A DNA stretch of 64,000 nt from a bacterium (GCA_021792615.1 JAJYUJ010000001.1:90526-154525); one strand, 5' to 3'. Positions 44,350 through 53,303 are shown, numbered from the stretch's first letter. Numbers and translations: made by a program. The notes: generated by a model from the letters alone, not told the origin.

Positions 44350-45104
44350 AGTTCTTTCAGTTTTCTATAATGCCACCCCTCCGGCAATTCAGGCAAATCA
44401 ACAAATTCCTTCTTACCCTCCTTTGATAAAGGAGCTAGGCTCCCATCGCCGCGCAGTATTGCAATGGGAATCGGAGGATTTTTTCTTCTCCATTCTTCCG
44501 TCAACTTCCCTTCAAACGCATACTTCAAAACCGCCTGTCGATAACGCTTCAACTCGGCTCTTACCTTTTTCAGCGCCTCTATCCCTGCATCAAGCTGGCT
44601 GAAAAGCTCTTCAATCTTCGCCACAATCCGCTGCTGCTCGGCGAGAGGAGGAAGGGGATATGGTAATTCTGATAATTGTTTCTTTGTTACACCCCCTATA
44701 GTAGTACCACGGTGTTCATATCTGAATATCTGAACTGCTTGCGAAAGATAATATAAGGAATAGTCAGGAAACAACATGTCGTTTCCAACGAGAGCCTGTG
44801 AATCCTGACTGAAACACATTGATGTTTTCGTCAAGGCAACTTTTCCTAATCCTACTCGAGTAACAACAATAATACTTCCGGCAGGAACAAGATTTGTTGC
44901 TGAGTTCTCAACGGCTGCGTTTGTAATCTGTTTTCTTGATTTAATATCTTTTAGTCCATAAATATCTGCACTGGTAATCCACGGGATACGACCGGCCCAA
45001 TATTTGGTAATGTTTGTCGATGGTGTACCTCCGCCCACTATATTGTAAAGTTGTCCGACTCGTGCCCTCACCCAGTTTTTTGGAAGTTTATCTTGATCCA
45101 TCAA
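44337..45104 (-). CDS. hsdS: Type I R-M specificity subunit, 5' part (TRD1)
   Basis: A 255-residue product with the first target-recognition domain (PKNWVRARVGQLYNIVGGGTPS, IPWITSADIYG) and the central conserved helix region (LAEQQRIVAKIEELFSQLDAG, LKRYRQAVLKYAFEGKLTEEW). It then stops just inside the second domain after LPEGWHYRKLKELLK. Termination here gives a half-HsdS, which in other systems can dimerise and still serve HsdM; a -1 shift at the terminal heptamer gives the full subunit. The start follows the PRTase-like gene by about 40 bases. Confidence 0.85.
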   Translation of the reverse strand: MMDQDKLPKNWVRARVGQLYNIVGGGTPSTNITKYWAGRIPWITSADIYGLKDIKSRKQITNAAVENSATNLVPAGSIIVVTRVGLGKVALTKTSMCFSQDSQALVGNDMLFPDYSLYYLSQAVQIFRYEHRGTTIGGVTKKQLSELPYPLPPLAEQQRIVAKIEELFSQLDAGIEALKKVRAELKRYRQAVLKYAFEGKLTEEWRRKNPPIPIAILRGDGSLAPLSKEGKKEFVDLPELPEGWHYRKLKELLKQ

Positions 45105-45143
45105 TTATCCCTATTTTACAGTTATTAATTTGAACAGACGTGA

Positions 45144-46994
45144 TTAAGTTTTTATGTTAAGCAATTCCAGTAATTCTTCGTCGATTTTTTCTTCTTTTTC
45201 AAAATGCAAATCAAATCTTTCATTTATCGGATATTTAGCTTCTTCAAAAATAATACTATAATTGATACATAATAAATTTATATCTTGTCGTAAGATAAAT
45301 TGTATTAACTCTACATCACGAAATGTATGCTGAAGAATTTTACCAAAATATACTGTAATAATTTTCTTATCGTCTTCATAGGATATCTTATATTTTTTTT
45401 CTGGATTATTATTCTCACCAAGGTTTTCCGATATAGATCTCAAATAAGACAGTTCAGGCCTGTGAATATTTAATCTATGTAGGAATGGTGAAGTTGGTGG
45501 CTCTGGCTCTATAGGTTCCTCGATGATCAACTCTTCCATATTTTCAACAAAGTCTATACCTTCAGGTAGTGTTATTTTTATAATTACTTCATTAGCTGTT
45601 CCATTGCCCTCATTATATACTCGAATGAGAAGAGAAAAACGAGAACAGATTAATGGAATATTCTCTTCAATATTAATTTTGTAATATTTAATCTCTTGGT
45701 TGTATATATCGACTTCTTTATTATATCTATCATAGTCTTTTGTTTCTATTACTAGCTTAGCTGGGAACATATTAGAACGAGCATCATGTTGATATTCGAG
45801 TGGAGTTTTGTTGTCCATTTTATGATGAATTATTGAATTAACGATTTTATCGTTTGGTATTGAAATTATAACATCTTTTGCATGATGTTTTTCTGCAATT
45901 ATAAATGCAGAACAATTAGGAAGGGGCTTGCCAAAAAGTCCACTTAATATGCTCTTTGAGAGATGATTTATATATGGGTCAACATTAAGAATAGAATTTT
46001 TGTATTTTTCCCATTCATTCCTTTCTGGAAACAATGGGAACCAACCTCGTCCGTTATAAATACCGTATTTCCAAAAAATCGGAAGCAATGATTTGGGAAT
46101 GTTATGGGAAAAAAGGGTTAATTTCCCTAAATTACCATATCCGCATAGGCGCTCCCTTAATTTATCATCACCCCACTCGCCCTTTTTATCAGTATACAAA
46201 TCATATGATATTTTACAGACTAAATCTTTTGCTTCTTTAGCTTCGTCTTCATTCGACCATAACTTTGTGCCATATTCTAAGTAATTATTGTAATCTTTAT
46301 GACCAGAAATAATTTCAAATTGTTTTAAATGATATTCTTCCTTTAACTTATTAGCAAGATTAGTAGACGGCGATAGCTCAATTGCGACACAATAATATAT
46401 TGGTAACTCTCTTAAAATTGCTTGTTCATTTTCTAACAGAGGGTACTTAACATGTTCTCTATGCTGAATAGTAGAACCAAACAATTCAGAAATAAATTTA
46501 TTTAGCTGATTTCCAGATGTAATATTATCGTCTACAAACACTATCCCTTTATATGCGCCAGTGCTTAAGCTAGATATAAATTGGTCGATGGTGCATATTT
46601 TATGATTAAGTTCTTCTTCAGTTATATTAAGTTTTTTACCAATTGAATATATGAGCATAGAGGCACTATCATATAAGGTTCCAACTGGGCAGATACACAG
46701 ATCACTATCTGCAATTGTTTTATAAGAATTAACGATTAGCGTAACAAGTTTATTTGTATCAAAATAATTAACATTATTAAGTAGTTTAAATGCAATTTTA
46801 ACATTGTTTAAACTGCCGAACTGTAACAACCAGTTAATAATGTTTTCTTCGTTGATAATACCTGTATAATAACTTTTAAATATACCGCTTAATTCAAAGA
46901 TATCAGAAATTTTTTCTGTAACGAATTGTCCAATATCATCAAGGATTATTTTTTCACTAATGGTATTGTTTAATTCGGTACTGTCGATCGTCAT
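45144..46994 (-). CDS. Phosphoribosyltransferase-like conflict-system protein (PRTase-CE-like)
   Basis: A 616-residue AT-rich gene. Residues ~75-235 look like a phosphoribosyltransferase fold: the PRPP loop IVFVDDNITSGNQ (151-163) with its two acidic residues, preceded by DLCICPVGTLYDSASML. The middle is helical and unassigned. Residues ~455-500 (IRVYNEGNGTANEVIIKITLPEG) resemble an Ig-like CARDB/DUF11 strand set. Similar PRTase domains have been predicted in biological-conflict operons; I infer rather than recognise the exact family. It lies 10 bases downstream of the protease gene, which follows the RT gene, suggesting a three-component module. Confidence 0.7.
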   Translation of the reverse strand: MTIDSTELNNTISEKIILDDIGQFVTEKISDIFELSGIFKSYYTGIINEENIINWLLQFGSLNNVKIAFKLLNNVNYFDTNKLVTLIVNSYKTIADSDLCICPVGTLYDSASMLIYSIGKKLNITEEELNHKICTIDQFISSLSTGAYKGIVFVDDNITSGNQLNKFISELFGSTIQHREHVKYPLLENEQAILRELPIYYCVAIELSPSTNLANKLKEEYHLKQFEIISGHKDYNNYLEYGTKLWSNEDEAKEAKDLVCKISYDLYTDKKGEWGDDKLRERLCGYGNLGKLTLFSHNIPKSLLPIFWKYGIYNGRGWFPLFPERNEWEKYKNSILNVDPYINHLSKSILSGLFGKPLPNCSAFIIAEKHHAKDVIISIPNDKIVNSIIHHKMDNKTPLEYQHDARSNMFPAKLVIETKDYDRYNKEVDIYNQEIKYYKINIEENIPLICSRFSLLIRVYNEGNGTANEVIIKITLPEGIDFVENMEELIIEEPIEPEPPTSPFLHRLNIHRPELSYLRSISENLGENNNPEKKYKISYEDDKKIITVYFGKILQHTFRDVELIQFILRQDINLLCINYSIIFEEAKYPINERFDLHFEKEEKIDEELLELLNIKT

Positions 46995-47004
46995 TACTTT
47001 ACCT

Positions 47005-47784
47005 TTATTTATTTACTTTCTTAAGAAGGTCATCAATGTATTTTGCAGAAGTAAAAAAGCCTATTCCCATTTGAGATGTTTCCCCTAATTCTTTCACATG
47101 TTCCATTATTTTATTGTAAAGATCTGCTGTAAGGCGTACAGGGTCTTGGCCACAATATGAAATACTTGCTCCACAAGCAGGCGAAATAATTATAGGTTTA
47201 TCTTCAAACTTCTCACTAACTTTTTGTATTATTAATCCGATAACCTTACCCGAATCACAATCAAATACCGGCCCCCCACTATCACCATGATTCACAAACG
47301 CACTTATTACAAATATCTGATTTTCACCGGGAAAAGTTCCTGCAAGGATACCTTTGTTAAGGATGGTAGAAAACAATGTAATTTGTTTGTTTATTTTTAA
47401 AGTATAAATACCTACAAAACCTATATCTTCACCTAATCTCTTTTTAAATTTAGTTTCTAATTCTACAGAAGGAAAATTTGACCCATTGATTTTTAATAAA
47501 GCGACATCTGCCTGCTTGTTTTCATTTATTAAAGTTGCCTTAATCTTACCGTTTACTGTGTACTCAGTTGCTCCTTCTAATACATGAGCTGCTGTTGCTA
47601 TATAACCATCTTTCGAAACAAAAAAGCCTGTACCAAACTCGCCTTTATTTGTTAATATTGCCACAGTAGATGGCATAACTTTTGATACTGATTCTGTAAA
47701 TTTTGAATTAGAAGTATCTGCCGCCAGCCTTTGTTGCACTGATATTAAGAATATAGCCACGAACAAAATAATATTTAATTTCAT
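47005..47784 (-). CDS. Trypsin-like serine protease with signal peptide
   Basis: A 259-residue S1-fold protease. N-terminal hydrophobic signal LNIILFVAIFLISVQQRLAA, then the catalytic triad in order: His67 (TAAHVLEG), Asp93 (QADVALLKI) and Ser169 (NHGDSGGPVF). No PDZ domain follows, so it is not a full DegP. The signal suggests export to the periplasm, which is odd for a component of a cytoplasmic defence operon; alternatively the segment anchors it in the inner membrane. It is encoded between an RT and a PRTase-like protein, with short gaps on both sides. Confidence 0.85.
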   Translation of the reverse strand: MKLNIILFVAIFLISVQQRLAADTSNSKFTESVSKVMPSTVAILTNKGEFGTGFFVSKDGYIATAAHVLEGATEYTVNGKIKATLINENKQADVALLKINGSNFPSVELETKFKKRLGEDIGFVGIYTLKINKQITLFSTILNKGILAGTFPGENQIFVISAFVNHGDSGGPVFDCDSGKVIGLIIQKVSEKFEDKPIIISPACGASISYCGQDPVRLTADLYNKIMEHVKELGETSQMGIGFFTSAKYIDDLLKKVNK

Positions 47785-47832
47785 TTATTTATATCCTCCT
47801 AAAATTCGTTTATTTTAAATGATGCTGTAACA

Positions 47833-49701
47833 TTATATGCGATTTGTTAAGTTAGTCTGTAGTATTTTTTTTGTCTCTTCAATCCTTCCCCTTATATGGA
47901 ATGGATAAGCACTAAGTTTTAATTTTATCAGACCAGTTAATAATTTGTTAATAATTTCCGTATCTTTACTTTCCCTAATCAATAAAAGTTTATAAGATTC
48001 ATCCACAAACATTGATGGCGAAATTCGTAATAGATTTTCTATTTCATACAGTTGGGTTCTCTTATCATGCAAGATGTCATTAAGAAACTTGGCAAAAAAA
48101 GTAATACGGCTATCTGTATCAAATATTGCTTGCTTAATTGCTGTATCCCTTTTTTCTGAATCTGAATTAAGAAAGCAAAGTAACATAGCTTTTTTTACTC
48201 GATGATTTAATTCTTCGTTGAATAAATCCCAGAGTTTCTTCATATTTGCACTTGATAGGCTAAAATATGATAAGGCAATTAAGCTATTTGTTCTGATGGA
48301 CCAATGTAGATTTTCATCAACAGCATATTTATATAAAACTTCTTCTAAAGAATGAGGAGGATTGTTTTTATATTTATAAATTTCTATAAGGCGAGCAATT
48401 TGATATTCAGGGAACTCTTCTTTATTCTTGATAAAAACGAGAACTTGTTCTGGAATTCTGTTTCCTTCCTTAAAAACTTTAAAGTATCTTACAATTTTAT
48501 CAGTGAGAGCCGGAATATCTACTACCACACTAAAGCATCTATTGACAGCAATATTACTTTTCAGCAAAATTAATCCTGTAAGAATCCTTTTAAATAATCT
48601 TATATCTTTTGACTTTAACTTATAACCTATTTTTTTAAGATGTTCTTTAAATCCTTTTTCATATTCATTATGTTCTTTCTTTGTTAAGTTTTTCTTTTGA
48701 ATCCTCTTCTGGAGTTGTTCAACAAGTGGTGAAATTCCCTCAAATCTTTTATCTTGAATGTACGAATCTAATTCCGGAGAGTCGCAGATCTCTGTTTTTG
48801 ATGTTTGCATGTTTAAATGTAACTGTCTCAATACCCTATTGAAAATGAACAAAGCTTTTCTTGCGTCATTTTTATTCTTGGCAAGTATTTTCACATCATC
48901 TACATACCTCAGGTATCTTATGTCACTTAATTGTTCTAATTTCTTAAACTCTTCGTCCAATGGTATAAGATATATGTTACCAAGATAACTGCTAACATCA
49001 TTACCTTGCGGTATACCTCTGTCAATACGGTTTCCATGGGGTGGCAATACAGTCCATTGACCTATAATTTCTATTAAAAGATTGATGGGATAAGGATCTT
49101 CACTACCTGAACAACGCATTAGAGTAGCCCGAAGAACATCGTGATTAATATTTTCAAAATAACTTGTAATATCTGTAGTAGCCAAAAATTTGTAGCCTTT
49201 ATTAAAGATGTAGTCTTTTGTTTTATCATCAAATGCTGGCCATGCTTCATACCATTCTTCAAATTCTTTAATCTTTTTTCTTTGTTCAATTGGTAAAAGT
49301 GGGATGTCCCTATCTTCGAAAAGCCGATCTGCCTTCCGATTTCCTTTCGGAATTACTCTCCAAGAATAAACATTATCGGGCAGATGTTGATCAATTTTAT
49401 CTACTAACACATTAATGATTGCGTACAATACAACAAAATCTTCAAAATCTAATATTGTACCAGGTCTTGTCGCAAGATGGGATTTTGGCACTTCAATTTC
49501 CAGTGCAACTTTTGGCTTATACTGTCTTTTTAATAACTTATTACCAAGTTCTTTTAGTAATTTCTCGCTACTGTGAGTATAATCTTGGTGTCTGAAAAAA
49601 TCTGGTATAAAAAAACGCTTCGCACCATCTTTTGCATAATTAAATGCAAGCTTAAGATTATCTAATGTTGCTATTTGTTTAAGCAAGTCACTTTCGCTCA
49701 T
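47833..49701 (-). CDS. Abi/UG-type reverse transcriptase with helical-repeat C-terminus
   Basis: A 622-residue protein. RT domain residues ~55-310: catalytic Asp in TTDITSYFENINHD (175-188), GIPQGNDVSSYLGN (motif B) and YLRYVDDVKILA with YVDD at 266-269. Residues ~330-610 are alpha-helical with repeating leucines and HEAT-like spacing, as in Abi/UG-class defence RTs. No maturase X, HNH endonuclease or intron ends are present, so it is not a group II intron; no accessory protein of a diversity-generating element is seen. It is AT-rich compared with hsd genes. It heads the RT-protease-PRTase set downstream of hepT. Confidence 0.87.
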   Translation of the reverse strand: MSESDLLKQIATLDNLKLAFNYAKDGAKRFFIPDFFRHQDYTHSSEKLLKELGNKLLKRQYKPKVALEIEVPKSHLATRPGTILDFEDFVVLYAIINVLVDKIDQHLPDNVYSWRVIPKGNRKADRLFEDRDIPLLPIEQRKKIKEFEEWYEAWPAFDDKTKDYIFNKGYKFLATTDITSYFENINHDVLRATLMRCSGSEDPYPINLLIEIIGQWTVLPPHGNRIDRGIPQGNDVSSYLGNIYLIPLDEEFKKLEQLSDIRYLRYVDDVKILAKNKNDARKALFIFNRVLRQLHLNMQTSKTEICDSPELDSYIQDKRFEGISPLVEQLQKRIQKKNLTKKEHNEYEKGFKEHLKKIGYKLKSKDIRLFKRILTGLILLKSNIAVNRCFSVVVDIPALTDKIVRYFKVFKEGNRIPEQVLVFIKNKEEFPEYQIARLIEIYKYKNNPPHSLEEVLYKYAVDENLHWSIRTNSLIALSYFSLSSANMKKLWDLFNEELNHRVKKAMLLCFLNSDSEKRDTAIKQAIFDTDSRITFFAKFLNDILHDKRTQLYEIENLLRISPSMFVDESYKLLLIRESKDTEIINKLLTGLIKLKLSAYPFHIRGRIEETKKILQTNLTNRI

Positions 49702-49741
49702 ACTTGTCTATAACCATTCTTCAAATATTTAATTCATTTAT

Positions 49742-49794
49742 ATATTTCATGCCACCAGTACCTCGTTTAATTCTCTGATGATCTTGTTCGCATC
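49742..49794 (-). pseudogene. Duplicated remnant of the hsdR 3' end
   Basis: These 53 bases match 50515-50567, the last codons and stop of hsdR, with 4 mismatches (my manual count). The frame is kept: DANKIIRELNEVLVA then stop, versus DANKIIKELNEVLVA in hsdR. Upstream it abuts exactly the palindromic repeat at 49795. The two copies bracket the mntA-hepT pair. Confidence 0.75.
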
Positions 49795-49823
49795 GTAGGG
49801 GCGGGTTTGAAACCCGCCCCTTC
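49795..49823. repeat. GTAGGGGCGGGTTT palindromic repeat, intergenic copy
   Basis: GGGGCGGGTTT and AAACCCGCCCC are perfect 11-bp arms around a single G. It abuts the hsdR tail remnant and lies just downstream of hepT. It belongs to a widespread short palindromic repeat family, also present in frame within hsdR and hsdS. Confidence 0.75.
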
Positions 49824-49850
49824 ATATTATGAATCCTTTTGCCCAACACA

Positions 49851-50207
49851 TTACTCTTCACTTTCATGGATATAATCTTGTCTGAGTTTTTCAAATAATG
49901 GTTGTGCAGTCGGGATATCTTCTTTGACGGTTTTCCACACAACCTTTAGGTTTATGCCGAAATATTCATGAACTACTTTATCTCTCATACCGGCAATATC
50001 CCGCCAGGGTATCTTGGGATACTTTTTTCTGACCGAAGGCGGAATATTCTTTGTGGCTTCGCCGATTATTTCTATCGCCCTTACCGTAGCAAACTGTGTT
50101 TTATCTTCTTTCACAAACTCCTCATAAGATACATTCTGAAGAAACCCCTGTGCCTTGGTCATGGCGTCAAGGACGTCATTTATATAATCGAGAATTGCCC
50201 TTTTCAT
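49851..50207 (-). CDS. hepT: HepT-like HEPN toxin (DUF86)
   Basis: A 118-residue HEPN protein with the catalytic R-x4-H motif (RDKVVHEYFG) after PWRDIAGM. HepT toxins are RNases neutralised by the MNT nucleotidyltransferase MntA, which AMPylates a Tyr near the motif; the Tyr in HEYFG fits. The gene overlaps mntA by 4 bases. It sits between hsdR and the RT gene inside the type I R-M operon. Confidence 0.9.
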   Translation of the reverse strand: MKRAILDYINDVLDAMTKAQGFLQNVSYEEFVKEDKTQFATVRAIEIIGEATKNIPPSVRKKYPKIPWRDIAGMRDKVVHEYFGINLKVVWKTVKEDIPTAQPLFEKLRQDYIHESEE

Positions 50208-50497
50208 ACTGTTATTACCTCTCTCAATATCTGCTTGCCGATAACAGGTTTCAGGGCATCTTTCATGACGAGATCTACTTTTATTTTAAAAATGTCGCTG
50301 AGGTAATTTTCGATCTCCATGAATGTGAAGAGTCCGGGAACTTCTTCAAATTCCACGAGTATATCTAAATCGCTTTTTTTCTTCTGCTCGCCTCGGACAT
50401 AAGATCCAAAAACTCCTATCTCTTTGATTTTGTATTTTTCCTCAAGATATGTTTTTTGCTGTTCCAAAATATTTTTTATTTGTTCAAGTCTTTTCAT
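50204..50497 (-). CDS. mntA: MntA-like nucleotidyltransferase antitoxin
   Basis: A 97-residue minimal nucleotidyltransferase with the GSYVRGEQKKKSDLDILVEF motif (GSx10DxD) and a third acidic residue in FKIKVDLVMKD. It is predicted to AMPylate and silence the HepT toxin encoded immediately downstream. It starts 22 bases after the hsdR stop. Confidence 0.9.
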   Translation of the reverse strand: MKRLEQIKNILEQQKTYLEEKYKIKEIGVFGSYVRGEQKKKSDLDILVEFEEVPGLFTFMEIENYLSDIFKIKVDLVMKDALKPVIGKQILREVITV

Positions 50498-50519
50498 AAA
50501 TCTCCTTATAGCACATATT

Positions 50520-53303
50520 TCATGCCACCAGTACCTCGTTCAATTCCTTTATGATCTTGTTCGCATCTTTGCCGAAGACTTTGTAGAACTTCGAGGATCC
50601 GCCTTTTTCATAAAACGGCGCGTACTCGAAATCCTCGGTGCTTATGTTCAATGATGTTGCTATGTGGTCTTTTATGATCATGAGCCATTCCTTTTGTTCG
50701 GGTGTGAATTTCCTGCTGTCTTTTTCCTGCTCTGCCAGCCATGAGTCAAACCTATGTGCCACGGTCTCGGGAAAAGGCTCGAGCGTATCGCTTTTGCCAA
50801 TGGTAAAGCGTATAAGAGAAACGATATTTGATAAAAGTTTCTGTGGTCCCGCACCCTTTACCTTTGATCTTTCAAGCTGCTCATAAGCGTGCCAGACCTG
50901 CTCCGTAGTAAGGTAATACGGGGGTCTTTTGATGGAGTCGGCGAGCTGTTTGATTTCCTCGTAGGTGAGATGCCGGTTGCCGTAAGGCTTGCTGTAAATG
51001 ATCTGCAAGGCTGTGAGTTCGTCCTTATTCTCTTCTATAAATTTATTGAACGTATCTATAATGGTACGCGCATTCTCTTTTGCCTGAGCGTCGAAGCCTG
51101 CAAACGTAGCTTTGTCCTTGCTTACATTGTCAATAATTTGCTCGTTCCTTCTTTTTATATCAATGATGACGTTTCTCAACACGGGGTTATCAAACGGGCT
51201 GCATGCCTCTTTGACTAGCTCCTCACCTGCTTTTTTAATTTCATTATCTGTAGGGCTGTATTGCAAGGCGCCCCTGCCAAACATCAGTTTTGCTTTTTCT
51301 ACCGACTTGTCCGGATCGACAGCATCGAGCAGATTGTTGATGGCCTGTTTCAAAGTAGGAGCGGGTTTTAAATCCGCCCCTGCGATAGCCTGTTCGATCT
51401 CTTTCCGATCTTTGTCATTGAGCCCCCTCTCAACCCTTGCAAGCCTCCCCGCGAGAGACAACAGTGTATCTTCGTCCCTGTTGCCCATGGCAACGGACAA
51501 AAGGAGCTTATCGAACGGTATGTTCCTCTTCCGCTCCAGAGGTCTGGAATCGGTCTTGTCGTTCTCACACACGCCCACTGCGTCCACGATCACAAAATGG
51601 GTCTTGTTTTGTGCATCGGCCGTAACCCCTCTGAGATCATCGGATTCAATCGTTCTTGTGCCCCTGCCCTTCATCTGCTCGAAGTATACCCTTGACTTCA
51701 CATCCCTCATAAATATGAGGCATTCCAGCGGCTTTATATCGGTTCCCGTGGAGATCATATCAACGGTTACGGCTATGCGGGGATCATGAGAGTTGCGGAA
51801 AGAAGCTATTAGATTATCCGGTTTCTCACCTGTGGTTCTGTAGGTTATCTTCTTGCAGAAATCATTACCCTTGCCGAATTCCTCTCTTACTATATGCACT
51901 ATGTCCTCTGCATGAGAATCGTCCTTGGCAAAAATCAATGTCTTGGGGACCTCTTTCCTGTCCGGAAATATGTCGGTAAAAAGCTTTTCCTTGAATGTCC
52001 GGATGATTGTTCTGATCTGGTCCGGTGCGACAATACTCCTGTCGAGCTGGTTCGGCGCATACTCAAGCACCTCATCCAGCTGCTCCCATCGGAGCTTCCT
52101 TGTCAGTCTGTCGCGCTTATCCACATAATATCCGGCATCTATCTTACTGCCCTTATCGGTAATCTCGGTTTTTATTCTGTAAACGTCATAGGGGACATTG
52201 ACACCGTCCGCAACCGCGCGCTCGTGACTGTACTCCATGACAAGGTTCTGATTAAAAAATCCGATCGTCTGCTTCGATGGTGTTGCAGTAAGACCGACAA
52301 TAAACGCATCAAAGTATTCAAGTACCTGGCGCCAGAGATGATAAATAGAGCGATGGCACTCATCGGTAACTATAAAATCAAACGTTTCTATGGGTATTGC
52401 GGGGTTGTATGAAACCGGTAGCACGGGGCTGTCATTTTTTCCTCCGTTGAACAACGATTGCTCTTCAAGGGACTCGTCCAATTCAGGCTCGCCTTTGAGC
52501 ATGGAGTAAAGCCTTTGAATGGTAGTAATACAAACGCGGTTTACCGGGTCAAGGGTGTTCGAAGTGAGATGTTGAATATTATAAAGCTCTGTAAACTTTC
52601 TGCCGTCATCGGGCGTAGCATAGTTCAGGAATTCGTATTTTGTCTGACGTCCGAGGTTGCTCCTGTCAACGAGGAACAAAATCCTTTTTGCATTCGCATA
52701 TTTTATAAGACGATAAATAAAACTTATTGCGGTAAACGTTTTCCCGCCGCCGGACGCCATTTGTATCAGTGCCTTCGGCCTGGCCTGAGCAAATGATTGC
52801 TCAAGATTATGAATCGCCTCGATCTGGCAGTCCCTTAATCCGCTGGTAATAAGCTGAGGCATGTTTCTTAATTTTCCTCTTAATGTTTGTTCAGTGGATA
52901 TCCATTCCTTGAGTGTCTCTGGTTTATGAAAGGCAAATATCCCTCTTGAGCGCGTGTCCGGGTCTCTCAAATCCCTGAAATTGGTCTCTATTCCTGTGCT
53001 TTCATAAGCAAAGGGCAGCGGTTCCTGTATATGGGGAAGATTGTCCGGAATTGCATTTACATAGTTATCAGATTGCTCTGCAACACCGCTTAATGTAGTG
53101 CCTTCAGGCTTTGCCTCTATCACTCCGACAGCGGTCCTATCTACAAAGAGCATGTAATCGACAGTGCCCGATTTAACAGGGACTTCGCGTACAGCTATAC
53201 CCACGGAAGCACCGAGATTTAATTCCTGTAAATTCTGGATTTTCCAACCCGCTGCTTCAAGAAGCTGGTCAATTTTTAACCTTGCCCTTTCCTCGGGTTT
53301 CAT
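50520..53303 (-). CDS. hsdR: Type I restriction endonuclease, R subunit
   Basis: A 927-residue motor-nuclease. N-terminal PD-ExK nuclease: TVDYMLFVDRTAVGVIEAKPEG. SF2 helicase: Walker A ASGGGKTFTA, DECHRSIYH box, GLTATPSKQT and QMKGRGTRT motif VI. The C-terminal helical domain binds the M/S complex. It translocates and cuts DNA lacking HsdM methylation. A palindromic repeat inside the gene (51355-51380) encodes GADLKPAPT in frame. First gene of the island, read leftwards; its own 3' end is duplicated at 49742-49794. Confidence 0.95.
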   Translation of the reverse strand: MKPEERARLKIDQLLEAAGWKIQNLQELNLGASVGIAVREVPVKSGTVDYMLFVDRTAVGVIEAKPEGTTLSGVAEQSDNYVNAIPDNLPHIQEPLPFAYESTGIETNFRDLRDPDTRSRGIFAFHKPETLKEWISTEQTLRGKLRNMPQLITSGLRDCQIEAIHNLEQSFAQARPKALIQMASGGGKTFTAISFIYRLIKYANAKRILFLVDRSNLGRQTKYEFLNYATPDDGRKFTELYNIQHLTSNTLDPVNRVCITTIQRLYSMLKGEPELDESLEEQSLFNGGKNDSPVLPVSYNPAIPIETFDFIVTDECHRSIYHLWRQVLEYFDAFIVGLTATPSKQTIGFFNQNLVMEYSHERAVADGVNVPYDVYRIKTEITDKGSKIDAGYYVDKRDRLTRKLRWEQLDEVLEYAPNQLDRSIVAPDQIRTIIRTFKEKLFTDIFPDRKEVPKTLIFAKDDSHAEDIVHIVREEFGKGNDFCKKITYRTTGEKPDNLIASFRNSHDPRIAVTVDMISTGTDIKPLECLIFMRDVKSRVYFEQMKGRGTRTIESDDLRGVTADAQNKTHFVIVDAVGVCENDKTDSRPLERKRNIPFDKLLLSVAMGNRDEDTLLSLAGRLARVERGLNDKDRKEIEQAIAGADLKPAPTLKQAINNLLDAVDPDKSVEKAKLMFGRGALQYSPTDNEIKKAGEELVKEACSPFDNPVLRNVIIDIKRRNEQIIDNVSKDKATFAGFDAQAKENARTIIDTFNKFIEENKDELTALQIIYSKPYGNRHLTYEEIKQLADSIKRPPYYLTTEQVWHAYEQLERSKVKGAGPQKLLSNIVSLIRFTIGKSDTLEPFPETVAHRFDSWLAEQEKDSRKFTPEQKEWLMIIKDHIATSLNISTEDFEYAPFYEKGGSSKFYKVFGKDANKIIKELNEVLVA
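51355..51380. repeat. GTAGGAGCGGGTTTT palindromic repeat inside hsdR
   Basis: GTAGGAGCGGGTTTTAAATC plus CGCCCC is an imperfect version of the 49795 palindrome. It is translated in the hsdR frame as part of AGADLKPAPT. Confidence 0.65.

Noticed and set aside
43657-45104. hsdS as a simple pseudogene
   Set aside because: Not excluded, but both parts are otherwise intact, there are no other disruptions, and the break coincides with a slippery heptamer in the correct phase, so programmed shifting or phase variation is kept as the leading idea.
47833-49701. RT as part of a group II intron, retron or diversity-generating retroelement
   Set aside because: No maturase/HNH domain or intron ends, no adjacent msr-msd-like inverted structure that I could find, and no template/variable repeat pair or accessory gene; the C-terminal helical repeat fits Abi/UG RTs better.
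49721-49942. 73-aa ORF spanning the hsdR tail remnant, the palindromic repeat and part of hepT
   Set aside because: It is out of frame with hepT and composed of a repeat plus a gene remnant; no independent gene.
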